The notes beneath the pieces are model-generated. The model saw only the letters and a program-made list of their open reading frames with translations. It was not told where the DNA came from and ran no database searches. Below are positions 25,228 through 36,032 of a stretch of 64,000 nt of DNA, one piece after another (the stretch's first letter is position 1; every line of letters starts with the position of its first letter). Both the position numbers and the translations under genes were made by a program. Origin of the DNA: Peribacillus sp. FSL P2-0133 (lineage in GTDB: Bacteria; Bacillota; Bacilli; Bacillales; DSM-1321); assembly GCF_037975445.1 (NCBI RefSeq), contig NZ_CP150254.1, forward strand, positions 2,478,001-2,542,000. Direction: 5' to 3'.

Positions 25228-26526
25228 ATGGGGATTTTCATAAAAGCGAAGCCGGAAAAAGCATTCTGGTTTCAAAAAGTAAAAGAAACGGATGGCATAT
25301 TGGATGTTACCAGTGAACAGGTGAAACTGCAGGTGAATATCATTGATTTAACTGAATTCGATTTAAAGCTGATCCATGCTTTTAGAGAGGCAATTGAACC
25401 TCAGGTCGAGGGAGTTGTTGATGCCTTTTATCAAACGATTCTACAGGTTCCTGAATTAAAAGGAATTATCACGGTGCACAGCACAGTGGGAAAATTGAGG
25501 AAAACGTTAATTACTCATATGTTATCTTTATTCAATGGTGTGATTGACGATGATTTTGTTGAATTGCGGACGAAGGTGGCGAAGACTCATTATCGAATTG
25601 GCTTACAGCCCCGGTGGTATTCATCCGGTTTTCAAAATGTACAGAATTACTTGCAAAGAATTGTCTTTGAACAATCCCAGAATGAAGAAGAGCAGCGTGC
25701 ATTAATATCAGCGATAGGAAAAATACTCAATCTCGAACAGCAATTAGTTCTTGAGGCATATGAAGTGGAAAATTTAAAAGCTAGGGAAAATCAATATAAG
25801 GAAATAAAAGAGGAAGTGAGAAGTAAAATCTCGTTAGTTAGTCAAGAAGTCCTGTATTTAAGTGAAGAAACGGATGCTTCCGTTAAGCAATTGATAGAAA
25901 ACGGGCAATATGTCAAAATGCAGATCGCAACGCGTGCTGAACAATCACTTCGTTCAAAAACAATGGCTGAAGAGGGGCAGAATCGTATGCAGATCTTAAC
26001 GGAAAAGATACAAAACCTTGTTATCTTCATGAAAAATGTTGATGAAAAGATCGTTTTATTAAACCAATCTTTCTTAAGCATTACCGAGTTTGTTAAGCTT
26101 GTACAGGGAATAGCCGACCAGACAAATTTACTATCATTGAACTCAGCAATCGAGGCAGCACGGGCAGGTGAACATGGTAATGGATTTGCAGTTGTTTCAA
26201 ATGAGGTCAGGAAACTTGCTGAACAGACTAAAAAATCGATAGCTGAAATAGATGCAATCGTGCAAACATCAAATGAATATATGAAAGATGTTGTTGATTC
26301 TGTCCTAAGGGTCAAGGAAGTGGTTCAAGCAGGAGAAAAAGAATCGGAATTAACAGAAAATTCTTTTAATGAAATAATCGGTGTTATCAAAGGGAATATA
26401 ACCGATTCTGCAGAAATGGAAATGAAAATTCAGGGATTAGTGTCAATCATCCAGGAAATCGGAAACGATACTGAAAAGGTTTCGAGGCATGCCGGTATCC
26501 TGAATAACACGGCTAATGAATTGTAG
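25228..26526 (+). CDS. hemAT: Haem-based aerotaxis transducer HemAT (globin-coupled MCP)
   Basis: The 432-aa soluble protein has an N-terminal globin domain (residues 30-180) and a C-terminal methyl-accepting chemotaxis signalling domain. The proximal haem His is His121 in [13 protein letters not shown] and the distal-pocket Tyr68 is in VDAFYQ, aligned with His123 and Tyr70 of B. subtilis HemAT. The hairpin tip contains [20 protein letters not shown]. It senses oxygen and signals to CheA. No membrane segment is present, as expected. ATG 25228 follows GGGGGAGAGGG; an upstream in-frame start has no RBS. Confidence 0.95.
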   Translation: MGIFIKAKPEKAFWFQKVKETDGILDVTSEQVKLQVNIIDLTEFDLKLIHAFREAIEPQVEGVVDAFYQTILQVPELKGIITVHSTVGKLRKTLITHMLSLFNGVIDDDFVELRTKVAKTHYRIGLQPRWYSSGFQNVQNYLQRIVFEQSQNEEEQRALISAIGKILNLEQQLVLEAYEVENLKARENQYKEIKEEVRSKISLVSQEVLYLSEETDASVKQLIENGQYVKMQIATRAEQSLRSKTMAEEGQNRMQILTEKIQNLVIFMKNVDEKIVLLNQSFLSITEFVKLVQGIADQTNLLSLNSAIEAARAGEHGNGFAVVSNEVRKLAEQTKKSIAEIDAIVQTSNEYMKDVVDSVLRVKEVVQAGEKESELTENSFNEIIGVIKGNITDSAEMEMKIQGLVSIIQEIGNDTEKVSRHAGILNNTANEL

Positions 26527-26530
26527 AATG

Positions 26531-26562
26531 GAAAATAGGCCCATGCATACGGGCCTATTTTC
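26531..26562. terminator. Bidirectional terminator between hemAT and plsY
   Basis: GAAAATAGGCCC (26531-26542) pairs with GGGCCTATTTTC (26551-26562). The two genes converge on it. Confidence 0.9.
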
Positions 26563-26582
26563 ACTTGGATATGCGCATGTTC

Positions 26583-27170
26583 TTATAACCACTTTACCTT
26601 CGGTTCAGTTTTATCAATAATCCGCTTGATGTTTGCGCGATGCCGGTAAAAAATGAAGATCGTTATTATACTAATTACAATAATGAGCGCCAAATCATCA
26701 ATATGAAAAACTAAACTGTAGATGAGAGCAAGTAGACAAGCAATCATGGATGAAAGCGAGACATATTTGGATATGTATAAGGATATAAAGAAAATGATGA
26801 CGGCAAAGACAAAAAACCATGGTTCATAAGCAAGAATGACACCAGCAGAAGTTGCCACCGCTTTTCCGCCCCGAAAGTTTGCAAAAATGGGAAACATATG
26901 ACCGATTACCGCTATAACTCCTGCTAGCAATAAATGCATGTCCACGCCTAGCATATACGGCAGAAAAGTTGCTAGGGTACCCTTAAGTATATCCATGATA
27001 GTAACGGTTAGCCCTGCCTTGACACCAAGTGTCCTGAAGGTATTTGTCCCGCCCAGATTTTTACTGCCATGCTCCCGGATGTCGATTTTGTAAAATGTTT
27101 TACCAATTATTAAACCGGAAGGAATCGAACCGATCAGGTAGGCAGCCAGTAAAGTGATAAATGTAAGCAT
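26583..27170 (-). CDS. plsY: Acyl-phosphate:glycerol-3-phosphate acyltransferase PlsY
   Basis: The 195-aa membrane protein has five hydrophobic segments and the three PlsY cytosolic motifs: [26 protein letters not shown] and [12 protein letters not shown]. It transfers an acyl group from acyl-phosphate to glycerol-3-phosphate, the first step of phospholipid synthesis. AAAGAAAGGG precedes the start on the minus strand. Position and orientation match B. subtilis yneS (plsY). Confidence 0.96.
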   Translation of the reverse strand: MLTFITLLAAYLIGSIPSGLIIGKTFYKIDIREHGSKNLGGTNTFRTLGVKAGLTVTIMDILKGTLATFLPYMLGVDMHLLLAGVIAVIGHMFPIFANFRGGKAVATSAGVILAYEPWFFVFAVIIFFISLYISKYVSLSSMIACLLALIYSLVFHIDDLALIIVISIITIFIFYRHRANIKRIIDKTEPKVKWL

Positions 27171-27662
27171 TCTATTACCCTTTCTTTTAAGAAAAATCTT
27201 CTTTTTTTATCACGTTTAAGTGTCGATTGTTCCCTTTTTCAAAAATAAACGTGTAGAAATAGCTAAAAACAGCCTTAAAATACCTGTTAAGCTTCTCTTA
27301 TTGTAACATTTTCGTGACAAAATGGTATGGCTGTCCAAAAAAAATCCACTAAAAAAATGAATTTTCCTTGATGAACTTACATCTTTTGATATAGGTTAAG
27401 TTCATGAAGGGTGAAAGGTTTAGCCTTCCTTATTTTCGTCAATATAAAATGATGGATGCCTCCTTGTATAAATTGTTACAATACGTGGTAGTCTGTATGA
27501 ACATAAGAAAGTTAGGTGAGTCATGCCTTTTCGAAACTTTTTCTTTCTTGTATAATGGTTTTTCTTAATAATGGCAATAAACAGCTTTTGTCTGTAAAAT
27601 ACCTTAGTTAGGAATACTCTTTAGTCAAATATTACATTTTATTATAAAGGGGATTGAAAAGA
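27171..27662. other. Divergent intergenic region plsY-yneT
   Basis: No gene is supported in about 490 bp. ATGAACTTA (27371-27379) mirrors TAAGTTCAT (27397-27405), a 9-bp inverted repeat without a T run, so more likely a protein site than a terminator. A TATAAT lies near 27551 on the plus strand, 110 bp before yneT, with no clear -35. Confidence 0.4.
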
Positions 27663-28073
27663 ATGATAGAAAATCCAAGCAGGGAAGAAATGGGAAAGAT
27701 GTTGAAAAAATCAAAGCGCATTGCTGTCGTTGGTTTATCTAATAACCCTGAGCGTACTTCTTATATGGTATCGAAGGCCATGCAGGAAAGCGGATATGAA
27801 ATCATTCCGGTAAACCCTGCTATATCTGAAGTGCTAGGTGTCAAGGCAGTTAAAGCCCTGAAAGATATTGAAGGGCACGTCGATATCGTCAATGTTTTCC
27901 GCCGTTCAGAGTTCCTTCCGGAGATAGCCAAGGAATTTGCAGAAATCGATGCAGATATCTTTTGGGCGCAGCTAGGGGTAGAAAATGAAGAAGCCTATAA
28001 TTTTTTGAAAGAAAAAGGATATACTGTCATCATGAATCGATGCATAAAAGTCGAACACGCCCTTACCAAGTAA
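27663..28073 (+). CDS. yneT: CoA-binding domain protein (YneT)
   Basis: The 136-aa protein is a single Rossmann-type CoA-binding domain: IAVVGLSNNPERTSYMVSKA near the N-terminus, IPVNPAISEVLG and a C-terminal VIMNRCIKVEH. No catalytic partner domain is attached. The family is widespread and of unknown role. ATG 27663 lies 10 bases after AAAGGGG. It sits between plsY and parE, as in B. subtilis. Confidence 0.9.
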   Translation: MIENPSREEMGKMLKKSKRIAVVGLSNNPERTSYMVSKAMQESGYEIIPVNPAISEVLGVKAVKALKDIEGHVDIVNVFRRSEFLPEIAKEFAEIDADIFWAQLGVENEEAYNFLKEKGYTVIMNRCIKVEHALTK

Positions 28074-28077
28074 AATG

Positions 28078-28104
28078 AAGAGCGGAACTTCCGCTCTTTT
28101 TTTT
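28078..28104 (+). terminator. yneT terminator
   Basis: AAGAGCGG (28078-28085) pairs with CCGCTCTT (28091-28098), followed by T residues. Confidence 0.9.
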
Positions 28105-28324
28105 AGGCATCGCTGTATCTCAACCGGAGAAAAAAACTAAAAGGCAGCCATAGCGGGCATTGAGCGGTCGGGAAATTTGGGCCATTAAAGCTTAATTTGA
28201 TTAAAATAATAAAAGTATATTTGCCAAATGAAAATTTACCGCTACAATTAGAATGGTAGCTATGATACGTTTTGTTCCACACAAATGTGCAAACGCTAAT
28301 AAAAAGGACGAAAAAATAGAACAC

Positions 28325-28353
28325 TTGTTCTTTGTTCGAGAAAGTATTATACT
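28325..28353 (+). promoter_or_regulatory. Probable sigma-A promoter of parE-parC
   Basis: TTGTTC at 28325-28330 and TATACT at 28348-28353 are 17 bp apart, 107 bp before the parE start. Nothing else is seen in 28105-28459. Confidence 0.55.
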
Positions 28354-28459
28354 TTTTATAAGATATTAACGTATTAATGAATTTGTTAAGCTAGTGAGTC
28401 ATTTCATTGCAGTATGATTTGGCCCGGAAATTGTGTTTAGTATGGAAAGGGGAATTTCT

Positions 28460-30445
28460 GTGGCAAAGAAAGTAAAAACAATCGAGTACAATGATGATGC
28501 AATTCAGGTACTGGAAGGACTCGAAGCGGTCAGAAAACGTCCCGGTATGTATATCGGCAGTACTGATGCACGCGGACTTCATCATTTAGTGTACGAGATT
28601 GTAGATAACTCCGTAGATGAGGCTTTAGCTGGATATGGAGACCAAATTAGTGTGAAAATACATAAAGATAACAGTGTAAGTGTGTCTGATAAAGGGCGCG
28701 GAATGCCTATTGGCATGCATAAATTAGGTAAACCGACGCCTGAAGTCATTTTGACGATTCTTCATGCTGGAGGTAAATTTGGACAAGGCGGATATAAAAC
28801 GAGTGGAGGCCTTCATGGAGTAGGTGCTTCGGTCGTTAACGCGTTGTCTGAATGGCTTGTCGTGACGATCAAAAGGGACGGGTTCATTTACGAACAACGT
28901 TTTTTCAATGGCGGAAAGCCAGAAACCACACTGGAGAAAATCGGTAAAACCAATCAAGCTGGGACCAAAATCCACTTCAAGCCCGATCCGAAAATATTTT
29001 CGGTGACGACTTATAATTATGATATCCTATGTGAGCGTCTTCGCGAATCGGCTTTTCTTTTAAAAGGCATGAAGATAGAATTGACGGATGAGCGTAACGA
29101 CCATAATGAAATTTTTCACTATGAAAATGGAATTGAAGCGTTTGTTGATTATTTAAATGAAGAAAAAGAGACCCTTCATAGTGTAGTCAGCTTGGAAGGG
29201 GAACAAAATGGGATAGAGGTCGAACTCGCCTTTCAATTCAACGATGGTTATTCAGAAAATATTTTAAGTTTTGTAAATAACGTTCGTACAAAGGACGGAG
29301 GCACCCATGAGATTGGTGCAAAAACGGCTATGACAAGGGCATTTAATGATTATGCCAGAAAAATGGGTCTATTAAAGGAAAAAGATAAAAACCTCGAAGG
29401 TACCGATATACGTGAAGGCTTGTCTTCAATCATTTCAGTACGTATCCCTGAAGAACTTCTTCAATTCGAAGGACAAACCAAGAGCAAGCTTGGAACCAGT
29501 GAAGCCCGTTCTGCAGTCGATTCCATCGTATCAGAGCACTTAGCCTACTTTTTTGAAGAAGATCCGACCACGAGTACCCTATTGGTTAAAAAAGCGATTA
29601 AAGCGTTCCAAGCAAGGGAAGCGGCACGCAAAGCTCGTGAGGACGCAAGAAGCGGGAAGAAAAGGAAAAAATCTGATGCCATCCTTTCTGGGAAATTAAC
29701 ACCAGCTCAATCGAAAAATCCCGAAAGGAATGAATTGTATCTTGTGGAAGGGGACTCTGCTGGGGGATCCGCTAAACAAGGGCGGGATCGCCGTTTCCAA
29801 GCAGTACTGCCATTACGGGGTAAAGTTATCAATACGGAAAAGGCCAAACTAGCCGATATTTTTAAAAACGAGGAAATAAATACGATCATCCATGCTATCG
29901 GCGGAGGTGTCGGGGCGGAGTTCAACACGCCGGACACTAACTATGATAAAGTGATCATCATGACTGATGCCGATACGGATGGTGCCCATATCCAAGTGCT
30001 GCTGCTGACTTTCTTTTATCGCTATATGAAGCCGTTAATAGAGTCAGGGAAGGTTTACATTGCCTTGCCCCCTTTATATAAAGTGAGCAAAGGGGCCGGG
30101 AAGAAAGAAGTCATTGAATATGCTTGGAGTGACGAAGAACTTCAGGGAGCGATAGACAAGGTGGGGAAAGGCTATATGATTCAGCGCTATAAAGGGCTGG
30201 GTGAGATGAATGCCGACCAATTATGGGATACCACCATGAACCCGGAAACAAGGACATTGATACGTGTGAAGATCGATGATGGCGCCCGTGCAGAAAGACG
30301 TGTGACAACATTGATGGGAGATAAGGTTGAACCGCGTCGTAAGTGGATTGAAGCCAATGTCGCTTTTGGTCTCGAAGAGGAATCGAATATTTTAGATAAT
30401 GAAAATATGTCGATTGAAGAGGAGGTCATTAACGATGGTATTTGA
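28460..30445 (+). CDS. parE: DNA topoisomerase IV subunit B
   Basis: The 661-aa protein is a GHKL ATPase of the GyrB/ParE type: RPGMYIGST, the [11 protein letters not shown]g site, [18 protein letters not shown] lid, and TOPRIM motifs EGDSAGG and [12 protein letters not shown] 28460 is chosen because GAAAGGGGA lies about 7 bases before it and the product starts [10 protein letters not shown]. With ParC it decatenates replicated chromosomes. The stop lies 11 bp inside the parC start. ParE rather than GyrB is indicated by the coupled parC and the yneT neighbour. Confidence 0.97.
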   Translation: MAKKVKTIEYNDDAIQVLEGLEAVRKRPGMYIGSTDARGLHHLVYEIVDNSVDEALAGYGDQISVKIHKDNSVSVSDKGRGMPIGMHKLGKPTPEVILTILHAGGKFGQGGYKTSGGLHGVGASVVNALSEWLVVTIKRDGFIYEQRFFNGGKPETTLEKIGKTNQAGTKIHFKPDPKIFSVTTYNYDILCERLRESAFLLKGMKIELTDERNDHNEIFHYENGIEAFVDYLNEEKETLHSVVSLEGEQNGIEVELAFQFNDGYSENILSFVNNVRTKDGGTHEIGAKTAMTRAFNDYARKMGLLKEKDKNLEGTDIREGLSSIISVRIPEELLQFEGQTKSKLGTSEARSAVDSIVSEHLAYFFEEDPTTSTLLVKKAIKAFQAREAARKAREDARSGKKRKKSDAILSGKLTPAQSKNPERNELYLVEGDSAGGSAKQGRDRRFQAVLPLRGKVINTEKAKLADIFKNEEINTIIHAIGGGVGAEFNTPDTNYDKVIIMTDADTDGAHIQVLLLTFFYRYMKPLIESGKVYIALPPLYKVSKGAGKKEVIEYAWSDEELQGAIDKVGKGYMIQRYKGLGEMNADQLWDTTMNPETRTLIRVKIDDGARAERRVTTLMGDKVEPRRKWIEANVAFGLEEESNILDNENMSIEEEVINDGI

Positions 30446-32879
30446 AGAAACGTTTCGAGATTTGCCGCTTGAAGAGGTAATTGGTGACCGCTTCGGGCGT
30501 TATAGTAAATATATTATCCAAGATCGGGCACTTCCGGATGCTAGGGACGGTTTAAAACCGGTGCAGCGCAGGATATTGTATGCGATGCATGTCGAAGGAA
30601 ATACCCAGGAAAAAGGATTCAGGAAATCCGCAAAAACGGTCGGTAATGTAATTGGTAACTATCACCCTCACGGAGATTCGTCCGTTTATGAGGCAATGGT
30701 TCGGATGAGCCAAGACTGGAAGCTGCGGAAGGTCATGGTCCAAATGCACGGAAACAATGGCAGTATCGATGGTGATCCTCCTGCTGCGATGCGGTATACG
30801 GAAGCAAGGCTTTCATCGATTGCCTCCGAGATGCTGCGGGATATAGAAAAAAGGACGGTCGATTTCGTACCGAACTTTGATGATACTTCAGAAGAGCCTA
30901 TTGTATTGCCTGCAATGTTCCCTAACCTGCTTGTAAACGGCTCTACTGGAATTTCAGCCGGCTATGCCACTGAAATCCCGCCACATCAACTAGGTGAAGT
31001 CATTGATGCTGCCATTATGCGAATCGATAAGCCGGAAGCGACAGTCGCTGATTTAATGACGGTCATTAAAGGGCCGGATTTTCCTACTGGCGGTATCATT
31101 CAAGGAATTGAAGGCATTCGTAAGGCCTATGAAACAGGTAAAGGGAAAATAATCATTCGCGGGTTGGCGGAAGTGGAAACGATTCGGGGCGGCAAGCAGC
31201 AAATCGTCATCACTGAAATCCCATATGAAGTCAATAAAGCAAACCTTGTCAAGAAAATGGATGAGTTCCGTCTTGACCGGAAAGTGGAAGGCATTGCCGA
31301 AGTAAGGGATGAAACCGACCGTACAGGACTGCGCATTGTCATTGAACTGAAAAAAGAAGCAGATGCAAATGGAGTTCTGCATTATTTATACAAAAATTCC
31401 GATCTCCAAATCGCATACAATTTCAATATGGTTGCGATTTATAAAAAACGGCCAACATTAATGAGCCTGCCTAAAATGCTCGATGCATATATCGAGCACC
31501 GTAAAGAGGTAATCGTGAACCGTTCACGTTATGAGTTGCAAAAGGCACATGACAGGGCACATATCGTCGATGGTTTAGTGAAGGCTTTATCCATATTAGA
31601 TGAAGTAATCGCTGTCATCCGGGCATCTAAAGACAAACGGAATGCTAAAGATAACCTCATTGCTAAATTCGCTTTTACAGAAGCGCAAGCTGAAGCCATT
31701 GTCTCCTTGCAGTTATATAGGCTGACAAATACCGATATTACAGCACTTGAAGCAGAGGCAGCGGAATTGAAGAACAAAATTGAAGAATTGACAAAGATTC
31801 TTGGCAGTGAAAAAGTTCTTCTTCAAGTAATTAAAAAAGAACTTAGATTCATTAAAAAGGGCTTTGATGACGGACGGCGTTCCAAAATCGAAAAAGAAAT
31901 TGAAGAAATCAAAATCAATCTTGAAGTCTTGATTGCTAGTGAAGACGTGATGGTTACCGTGACGAAAGAAGGCTATGTCAAACGGACATCGTTACGATCA
32001 TATGCAGCATCAGGAGGTCTTGATTTTGGCATGAAGGATTCCGACCGCCTGCTCCAGAGGCTGGAGATGAATACAACTGATGTCCTCTTGCTGTTCACAT
32101 CCAAAGGGAACTACCTATACTGTCCAGTTCATCAGCTTCCTGATATTCGCTGGAAGGAAACCGGTCAGCATATCGCGAACATCATTCCGATCGACAGGGA
32201 AGAACAAATCATAAAAGCGATTCCTATCAAAGATTTTACCATGCCGGAATTCTTAGTGTTCATCACGAAAAATGGTATGGTGAAAAAGACAGAATTAGCT
32301 TCCTATAAAGCCCAGCGTCATTCAAAACCGCTGGTTGGTGTCAATTTAAAAGGTGACGATGAACTGGTCGATGTCCACCATACCGATGGACAGGCTGACC
32401 TTTTCCTAGTCACTCATAACGGATACGGTCTATGGTTTGATGAAGAAGAAGTAAGTGTTGTCGGTGTCCGGGCAGCAGGAGTAAAAGGGATTAATTTGAA
32501 AGAAGATGACTATGTCATTGGCGGAAAGGTTTTGGCCAAGGATAGTAAAGAATCGATCTTTATCGTTACACAGCGCGGGGCCATAAAGAAAATGAAATTA
32601 ACCGAGTTTGAAAAAACGAGCCGGGCAAAACGCGGTGTCGTGGTCTTGAGGGAATTGAAATCGAATCCTCATAGGGTCATTGGTTTCGATATCATTAACA
32701 AAACCGACAGTCTATTCATTCTTTCTGAAAAGGGAACAATTGAAACGATTCATGCCGCATCATTAAAAAATCATGATCGGTATACGAATGGGTCATTTGT
32801 TTTTGATGAAACGGTTAGTGGGAAAGCGAAAGAATTATGGAAAATATCATTGGAAGATGACTCCGCCATAGAGCAGTGA
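30435..32879 (+). CDS. parC: DNA topoisomerase IV subunit A
   Basis: The 814-aa protein has the breakage-reunion domain with catalytic Tyr121 in RYTEARLS, the quinolone region [12 protein letters not shown] with Ser82 and Glu86 (the common sensitive-type residues), a coiled coil around 430-500, and C-terminal beta-pinwheel blades. GGAGGT precedes ATG 30435 by 8 bases. It overlaps parE and is likely translationally coupled. Confidence 0.97.
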   Translation: MVFEETFRDLPLEEVIGDRFGRYSKYIIQDRALPDARDGLKPVQRRILYAMHVEGNTQEKGFRKSAKTVGNVIGNYHPHGDSSVYEAMVRMSQDWKLRKVMVQMHGNNGSIDGDPPAAMRYTEARLSSIASEMLRDIEKRTVDFVPNFDDTSEEPIVLPAMFPNLLVNGSTGISAGYATEIPPHQLGEVIDAAIMRIDKPEATVADLMTVIKGPDFPTGGIIQGIEGIRKAYETGKGKIIIRGLAEVETIRGGKQQIVITEIPYEVNKANLVKKMDEFRLDRKVEGIAEVRDETDRTGLRIVIELKKEADANGVLHYLYKNSDLQIAYNFNMVAIYKKRPTLMSLPKMLDAYIEHRKEVIVNRSRYELQKAHDRAHIVDGLVKALSILDEVIAVIRASKDKRNAKDNLIAKFAFTEAQAEAIVSLQLYRLTNTDITALEAEAAELKNKIEELTKILGSEKVLLQVIKKELRFIKKGFDDGRRSKIEKEIEEIKINLEVLIASEDVMVTVTKEGYVKRTSLRSYAASGGLDFGMKDSDRLLQRLEMNTTDVLLLFTSKGNYLYCPVHQLPDIRWKETGQHIANIIPIDREEQIIKAIPIKDFTMPEFLVFITKNGMVKKTELASYKAQRHSKPLVGVNLKGDDELVDVHHTDGQADLFLVTHNGYGLWFDEEEVSVVGVRAAGVKGINLKEDDYVIGGKVLAKDSKESIFIVTQRGAIKKMKLTEFEKTSRAKRGVVVLRELKSNPHRVIGFDIINKTDSLFILSEKGTIETIHAASLKNHDRYTNGSFVFDETVSGKAKELWKISLEDDSAIEQ

Positions 32880-32890
32880 ATCATTTTTTG

Positions 32891-32921
32891 AACGGGATGC
32901 TGATCTTATCAGCATCCCGTT
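32891..32921 (+). terminator. parEC terminator
   Basis: A perfect 14-bp stem, 32891-32904 with 32908-32921, closes a CTT loop; a T-rich stretch follows. Confidence 0.88.
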
Positions 32922-33016
32922 TATTTTCCTATAAATGATTAGTTATATCCTTCCAGAAAATAATCCCCGCCTGCCCCGCACTACAAGTTGAGTCCTTTTA
33001 CGAAAGTAATCAATCA

Positions 33017-33105
33017 ATTCAAAAATGACTTATTGAGTCAAATTTAAATCCTAGTATTATGAACCTAATATTATTAAGAGGACAGCAAATAATTCAATTT
33101 TGAAT
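33017..33105 (+). promoter_or_regulatory. Two upstream activator sites of the ligase promoter
   Basis: ATTCA-N4-TGACT (33017-33030) and ATTCA-N4-TGAAT (33092-33105) start 75 bp apart and 130 and 55 bp before the -24 element. The pair is repeated with almost the same spacing before the livH promoter, which supports a shared activator, most likely the one encoded at 38992. Confidence 0.7.
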
Positions 33106-33146
33106 TTTACCATTAATTGAATCTATATAACATAACGATTTATTTT

Positions 33147-33162
33147 TGGCACACTCCTTGCA
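33147..33162 (+). promoter_or_regulatory. Sigma-54 promoter of the ligase/dehydrogenase operon
   Basis: TGGCACACTCCTTGCA is a full match to TGGCAC-N5-TTGCA, 68 bp before the ligase start. Confidence 0.92.
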
Positions 33163-33214
33163 TATTGTTTAGTATGACTTCTTTATTTTTTTGGATGAAG
33201 AAAGGGGAGGACCA

Positions 33215-34816
33215 ATGGATAGACCTTGGAAAAAGCATATCCCGCAAGGAAATCCAATTGAAATTGATATTCCTGAAATGTCTTTGACAGAACTATTTTA
33301 TCAATCAGTCGAACAATATTCGAATAAAACAGCGGTTACGTTCATGGAGCAAAGGTATACATATTCAGAGTTGGGGAAGTTAGTAAAAAGATGTGCACGC
33401 GTGCTTGCTGATGAAGGTATTGGAAAGGGGGATCGTGTGGCTCTTATGCTTCCCAATTGTCCCCAATATCCAATTGGTTTTTTTGGAACCCTTTTGAATG
33501 GAGCCATTGTTGTCCAAATCAATCCAATGTATAAGGCGAACGAATTAATACATGTCCTGAAAGATTCAGGTGCAAGGCACATCATTGTGCTCGACGATTT
33601 ATTGCCAATAGTTGAAGCCGTTATAGCTGAAACCGATGTTGAAAAGGTGTTGAGCGTGTCGCTGGAAATGGGCAAATGTGAAATGACAAAAAAGCTACTA
33701 TCTGTAACAGAGGCAGATTTCACTGTGGAGATTGAACCTGCCGAAGATGTCGCCGTTCTCCAATATACAGGAGGAACGACAGGGCGTTCTAAAGGGGCGA
33801 TGCTAACCCATCGTAATATTGTTGCCAATACGCTGCAAAGTGCAGCCACTTCAAGTATCAATACTCAAAAGGGGAAGGAAAGGGTACTTGGCGTATCCCC
33901 ATTATTTCATGTTTACGGCATGACTTCAGGAATGAACCTGACGTTTTATAATGGCGGGGAATTAATTCTTGTATCCCGGTTTCAGGTGACGGAGATCGTC
34001 GATATTATCAATAATCTTAAACCGACTATTTTTCCAGGGGTACCGACGATGTATATTGCTTTATTACAATATTACCAGTCACATCCATTTGATTTGGATA
34101 CATTGAAATCTTGCGTTTCGGGTTCGTCACCATTGCCATTGAATGTACTGTCAAGATTCAACGAATTGAGTGGAACAAAGATTGCAGAGGGCTATGGCCT
34201 GTCCGAGGCGTCACCAGTCACGCATCGGAATCCAGTTAGCGGCCTGCAAAAACCCGGAAGTATCGGGATTCCTATACAAAATACCGATGCCGCCATCATT
34301 GACAGTATTACAGGGGAGCCAGCCCTCTTGGTTGATACACCAGGTGAATTGGTCATAAAGGGTCCACAGGTGATGAAAGGCTATTGGGGCATGCCTGAAG
34401 AGACGCGGCAGACGATTCAAAACGGATGGCTGCATACCGGTGATATTGCCAAAATGGATGAAGATGGCTTCTTTTACATTGTGGGACGGAAGAAAGAGAT
34501 GATCATCGCAGGCGGTTTCAATATTTATCCAATTGAAATTGAAGATATACTATACAGCCATCCTAAGGTTCTGGAAGCTGCCGTCTTTGGCGTTCCCGAT
34601 CAATATCGCGGTGAAACGGTACATGCTGCGGTAGTTCTAAAACCGAATGAAAGAATAGCTGAAAACGAATTGAAGGATTATTGCCGAAAGCAGCTCGCTG
34701 CCTTTAAAGTCCCAAAAGCAATCATATTTGAAAGTGAACTTCCGAAGACGGCGGTAGGTAAAATCTTAAAACGCAAACTTCAAGAAAAACATATCGCTTA
34801 TCTGGATAAAATATGA
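33215..34816 (+). CDS. Acyl-CoA ligase (long/medium-chain type)
   Basis: The 533-aa ANL-family enzyme has the phosphate loop YTGGTTGRSKGAMLTHRN, GYGLSEASPVTHRNP, the hinge VGRKKEMIIAGGFNIYP and the catalytic lysine motif PKTAVGKILKRKL. The first loop reads TGGTTG where most relatives have TSGTTG, as in LcfA-type ligases. It activates a carboxylic acid for the dehydrogenases downstream. ATG 33215 follows AAAGGGGAGG; an in-frame TTG at 33191 lies before that RBS. It is the first gene behind a sigma-54 promoter. The substrate is unknown. Confidence 0.9.
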   Translation: MDRPWKKHIPQGNPIEIDIPEMSLTELFYQSVEQYSNKTAVTFMEQRYTYSELGKLVKRCARVLADEGIGKGDRVALMLPNCPQYPIGFFGTLLNGAIVVQINPMYKANELIHVLKDSGARHIIVLDDLLPIVEAVIAETDVEKVLSVSLEMGKCEMTKKLLSVTEADFTVEIEPAEDVAVLQYTGGTTGRSKGAMLTHRNIVANTLQSAATSSINTQKGKERVLGVSPLFHVYGMTSGMNLTFYNGGELILVSRFQVTEIVDIINNLKPTIFPGVPTMYIALLQYYQSHPFDLDTLKSCVSGSSPLPLNVLSRFNELSGTKIAEGYGLSEASPVTHRNPVSGLQKPGSIGIPIQNTDAAIIDSITGEPALLVDTPGELVIKGPQVMKGYWGMPEETRQTIQNGWLHTGDIAKMDEDGFFYIVGRKKEMIIAGGFNIYPIEIEDILYSHPKVLEAAVFGVPDQYRGETVHAAVVLKPNERIAENELKDYCRKQLAAFKVPKAIIFESELPKTAVGKILKRKLQEKHIAYLDKI

Positions 34817-34827
34817 AAGCGTTAACA
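34814..34827 (+). promoter_or_regulatory. cre box between ligase and first dehydrogenase
   Basis: TGAAAGCGTTAACA fits the CcpA consensus TGWAANCGNTNWCA at every position. It overlaps the ligase stop and lies inside the transcribed operon, so repression by transcriptional roadblock is the likely mode. Confidence 0.8.
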
Positions 34828-34854
34828 CTAATTCACAAATAAAGGGGAATGCAA

Positions 34855-36006
34855 ATGGACTTTCGCTTAGATGAAGACATCTTGCTATTAAAAGAAAATA
34901 TACGCCAGTTTATCGAAGAGCAAATCGATCCATTTTCCATGCAGATAGAGGATGAAGATCATATCCCGGAATCCATAATAAATTTATCGAAGGAAATCGG
35001 GCTATTCGGACTTAGTATCCCGGAAAGGTATGGCGGACTCGGAATCGGGATGGTAGGAAAATGTGCTTTATATGAGGAAATCGGCAAAACCCATAATGGA
35101 TATACCACTCTGATAGGGGCCCACACCGGTATAGGGACGGTAGGGATAGTTGAAATGGGAAATGAAATGCAAAAGGAAAAGTATCTACCAGATATGGCAA
35201 GCGGTAATAGAATTGGCGCTTTTGCTTTAACTGAGCCTGCAGCGGGGTCCCATGCAACGAATCTCAAAATGACGGCTGTCAAAAATGGCGATAAATATAT
35301 TCTAAATGGGACCAAGCATTATATAACGAATGCAGATGTAGCAGATATTTTTACAGTTATGGCCGTAACGGACAAAGATAAAGGGGCGAAAGGAATCACC
35401 TCATTCATAGTAGAAAAGGATTTTCCGGGTTTTAGAGTTGGTAGCCTGGAAAGGAAGATGGGTCTTCGAGGCTCACATTCGGCCGAATTGGTTTTTGAAG
35501 ATTGCGAGGTTCCTGCCGAAAATGTACTGGGGGACGTTGGCCAAGGGTATGTAAATGCATTGAAGATCCTTGCAAATGGCCGCGCAGGCCTTGCTGCCCG
35601 TAATTTGGGGTCCTGTCAATATCTGCTTGACCTATCTACTAAATATGCCACAGAACGTGAACAATTCAATGTCCCGATCATTGATCATCAAGCCGTATCC
35701 CATATGATTGCCGAGATGGCAATGGAAATAGAAGCACTTCGCTCATTCACATACCGGGTTGCATGGATGGTCGATCAGAAAGAAAAAATCATTAAAGAAG
35801 CGGCAATGCTTAAATTGTATGGTTCGGAAGTATATAATCGTGTCGCTGATAAGGCCGTTCAGATTCATGGCGGGATGGGATACATGAAGGACTATCCGGT
35901 TGAACGTTTCTATCGGGATGCCCGAATCACTAGAATATATGAAGGCACGTCCGAAATCCAAAAAAATATCATTACCGGACAATTGAAGAGAAAATATCAA
36001 AACTAG
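34855..36006 (+). CDS. Acyl-CoA dehydrogenase A of the second sigma-54 cluster
   Basis: The 383-aa flavoprotein has ALTEPAAGSHA and YITNADVADIF FAD-contact segments, QIHGGMGYMKDYPVERFYRD, and the catalytic Glu in RIYEGTSEIQ. It desaturates an acyl-CoA at C2-C3 and reduces ETF. ATG 34855 is favoured by an AAAGGGG 7 bases upstream; ATG 34849 is too close to it. It is followed within 26 bp by a second dehydrogenase, and the two may form a hetero-oligomer or act on successive intermediates. Confidence 0.92.
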   Translation: MDFRLDEDILLLKENIRQFIEEQIDPFSMQIEDEDHIPESIINLSKEIGLFGLSIPERYGGLGIGMVGKCALYEEIGKTHNGYTTLIGAHTGIGTVGIVEMGNEMQKEKYLPDMASGNRIGAFALTEPAAGSHATNLKMTAVKNGDKYILNGTKHYITNADVADIFTVMAVTDKDKGAKGITSFIVEKDFPGFRVGSLERKMGLRGSHSAELVFEDCEVPAENVLGDVGQGYVNALKILANGRAGLAARNLGSCQYLLDLSTKYATEREQFNVPIIDHQAVSHMIAEMAMEIEALRSFTYRVAWMVDQKEKIIKEAAMLKLYGSEVYNRVADKAVQIHGGMGYMKDYPVERFYRDARITRIYEGTSEIQKNIITGQLKRKYQN

Positions 36007-36032
36007 TCTAATTGGAAAGCGGAGGGGTTAAG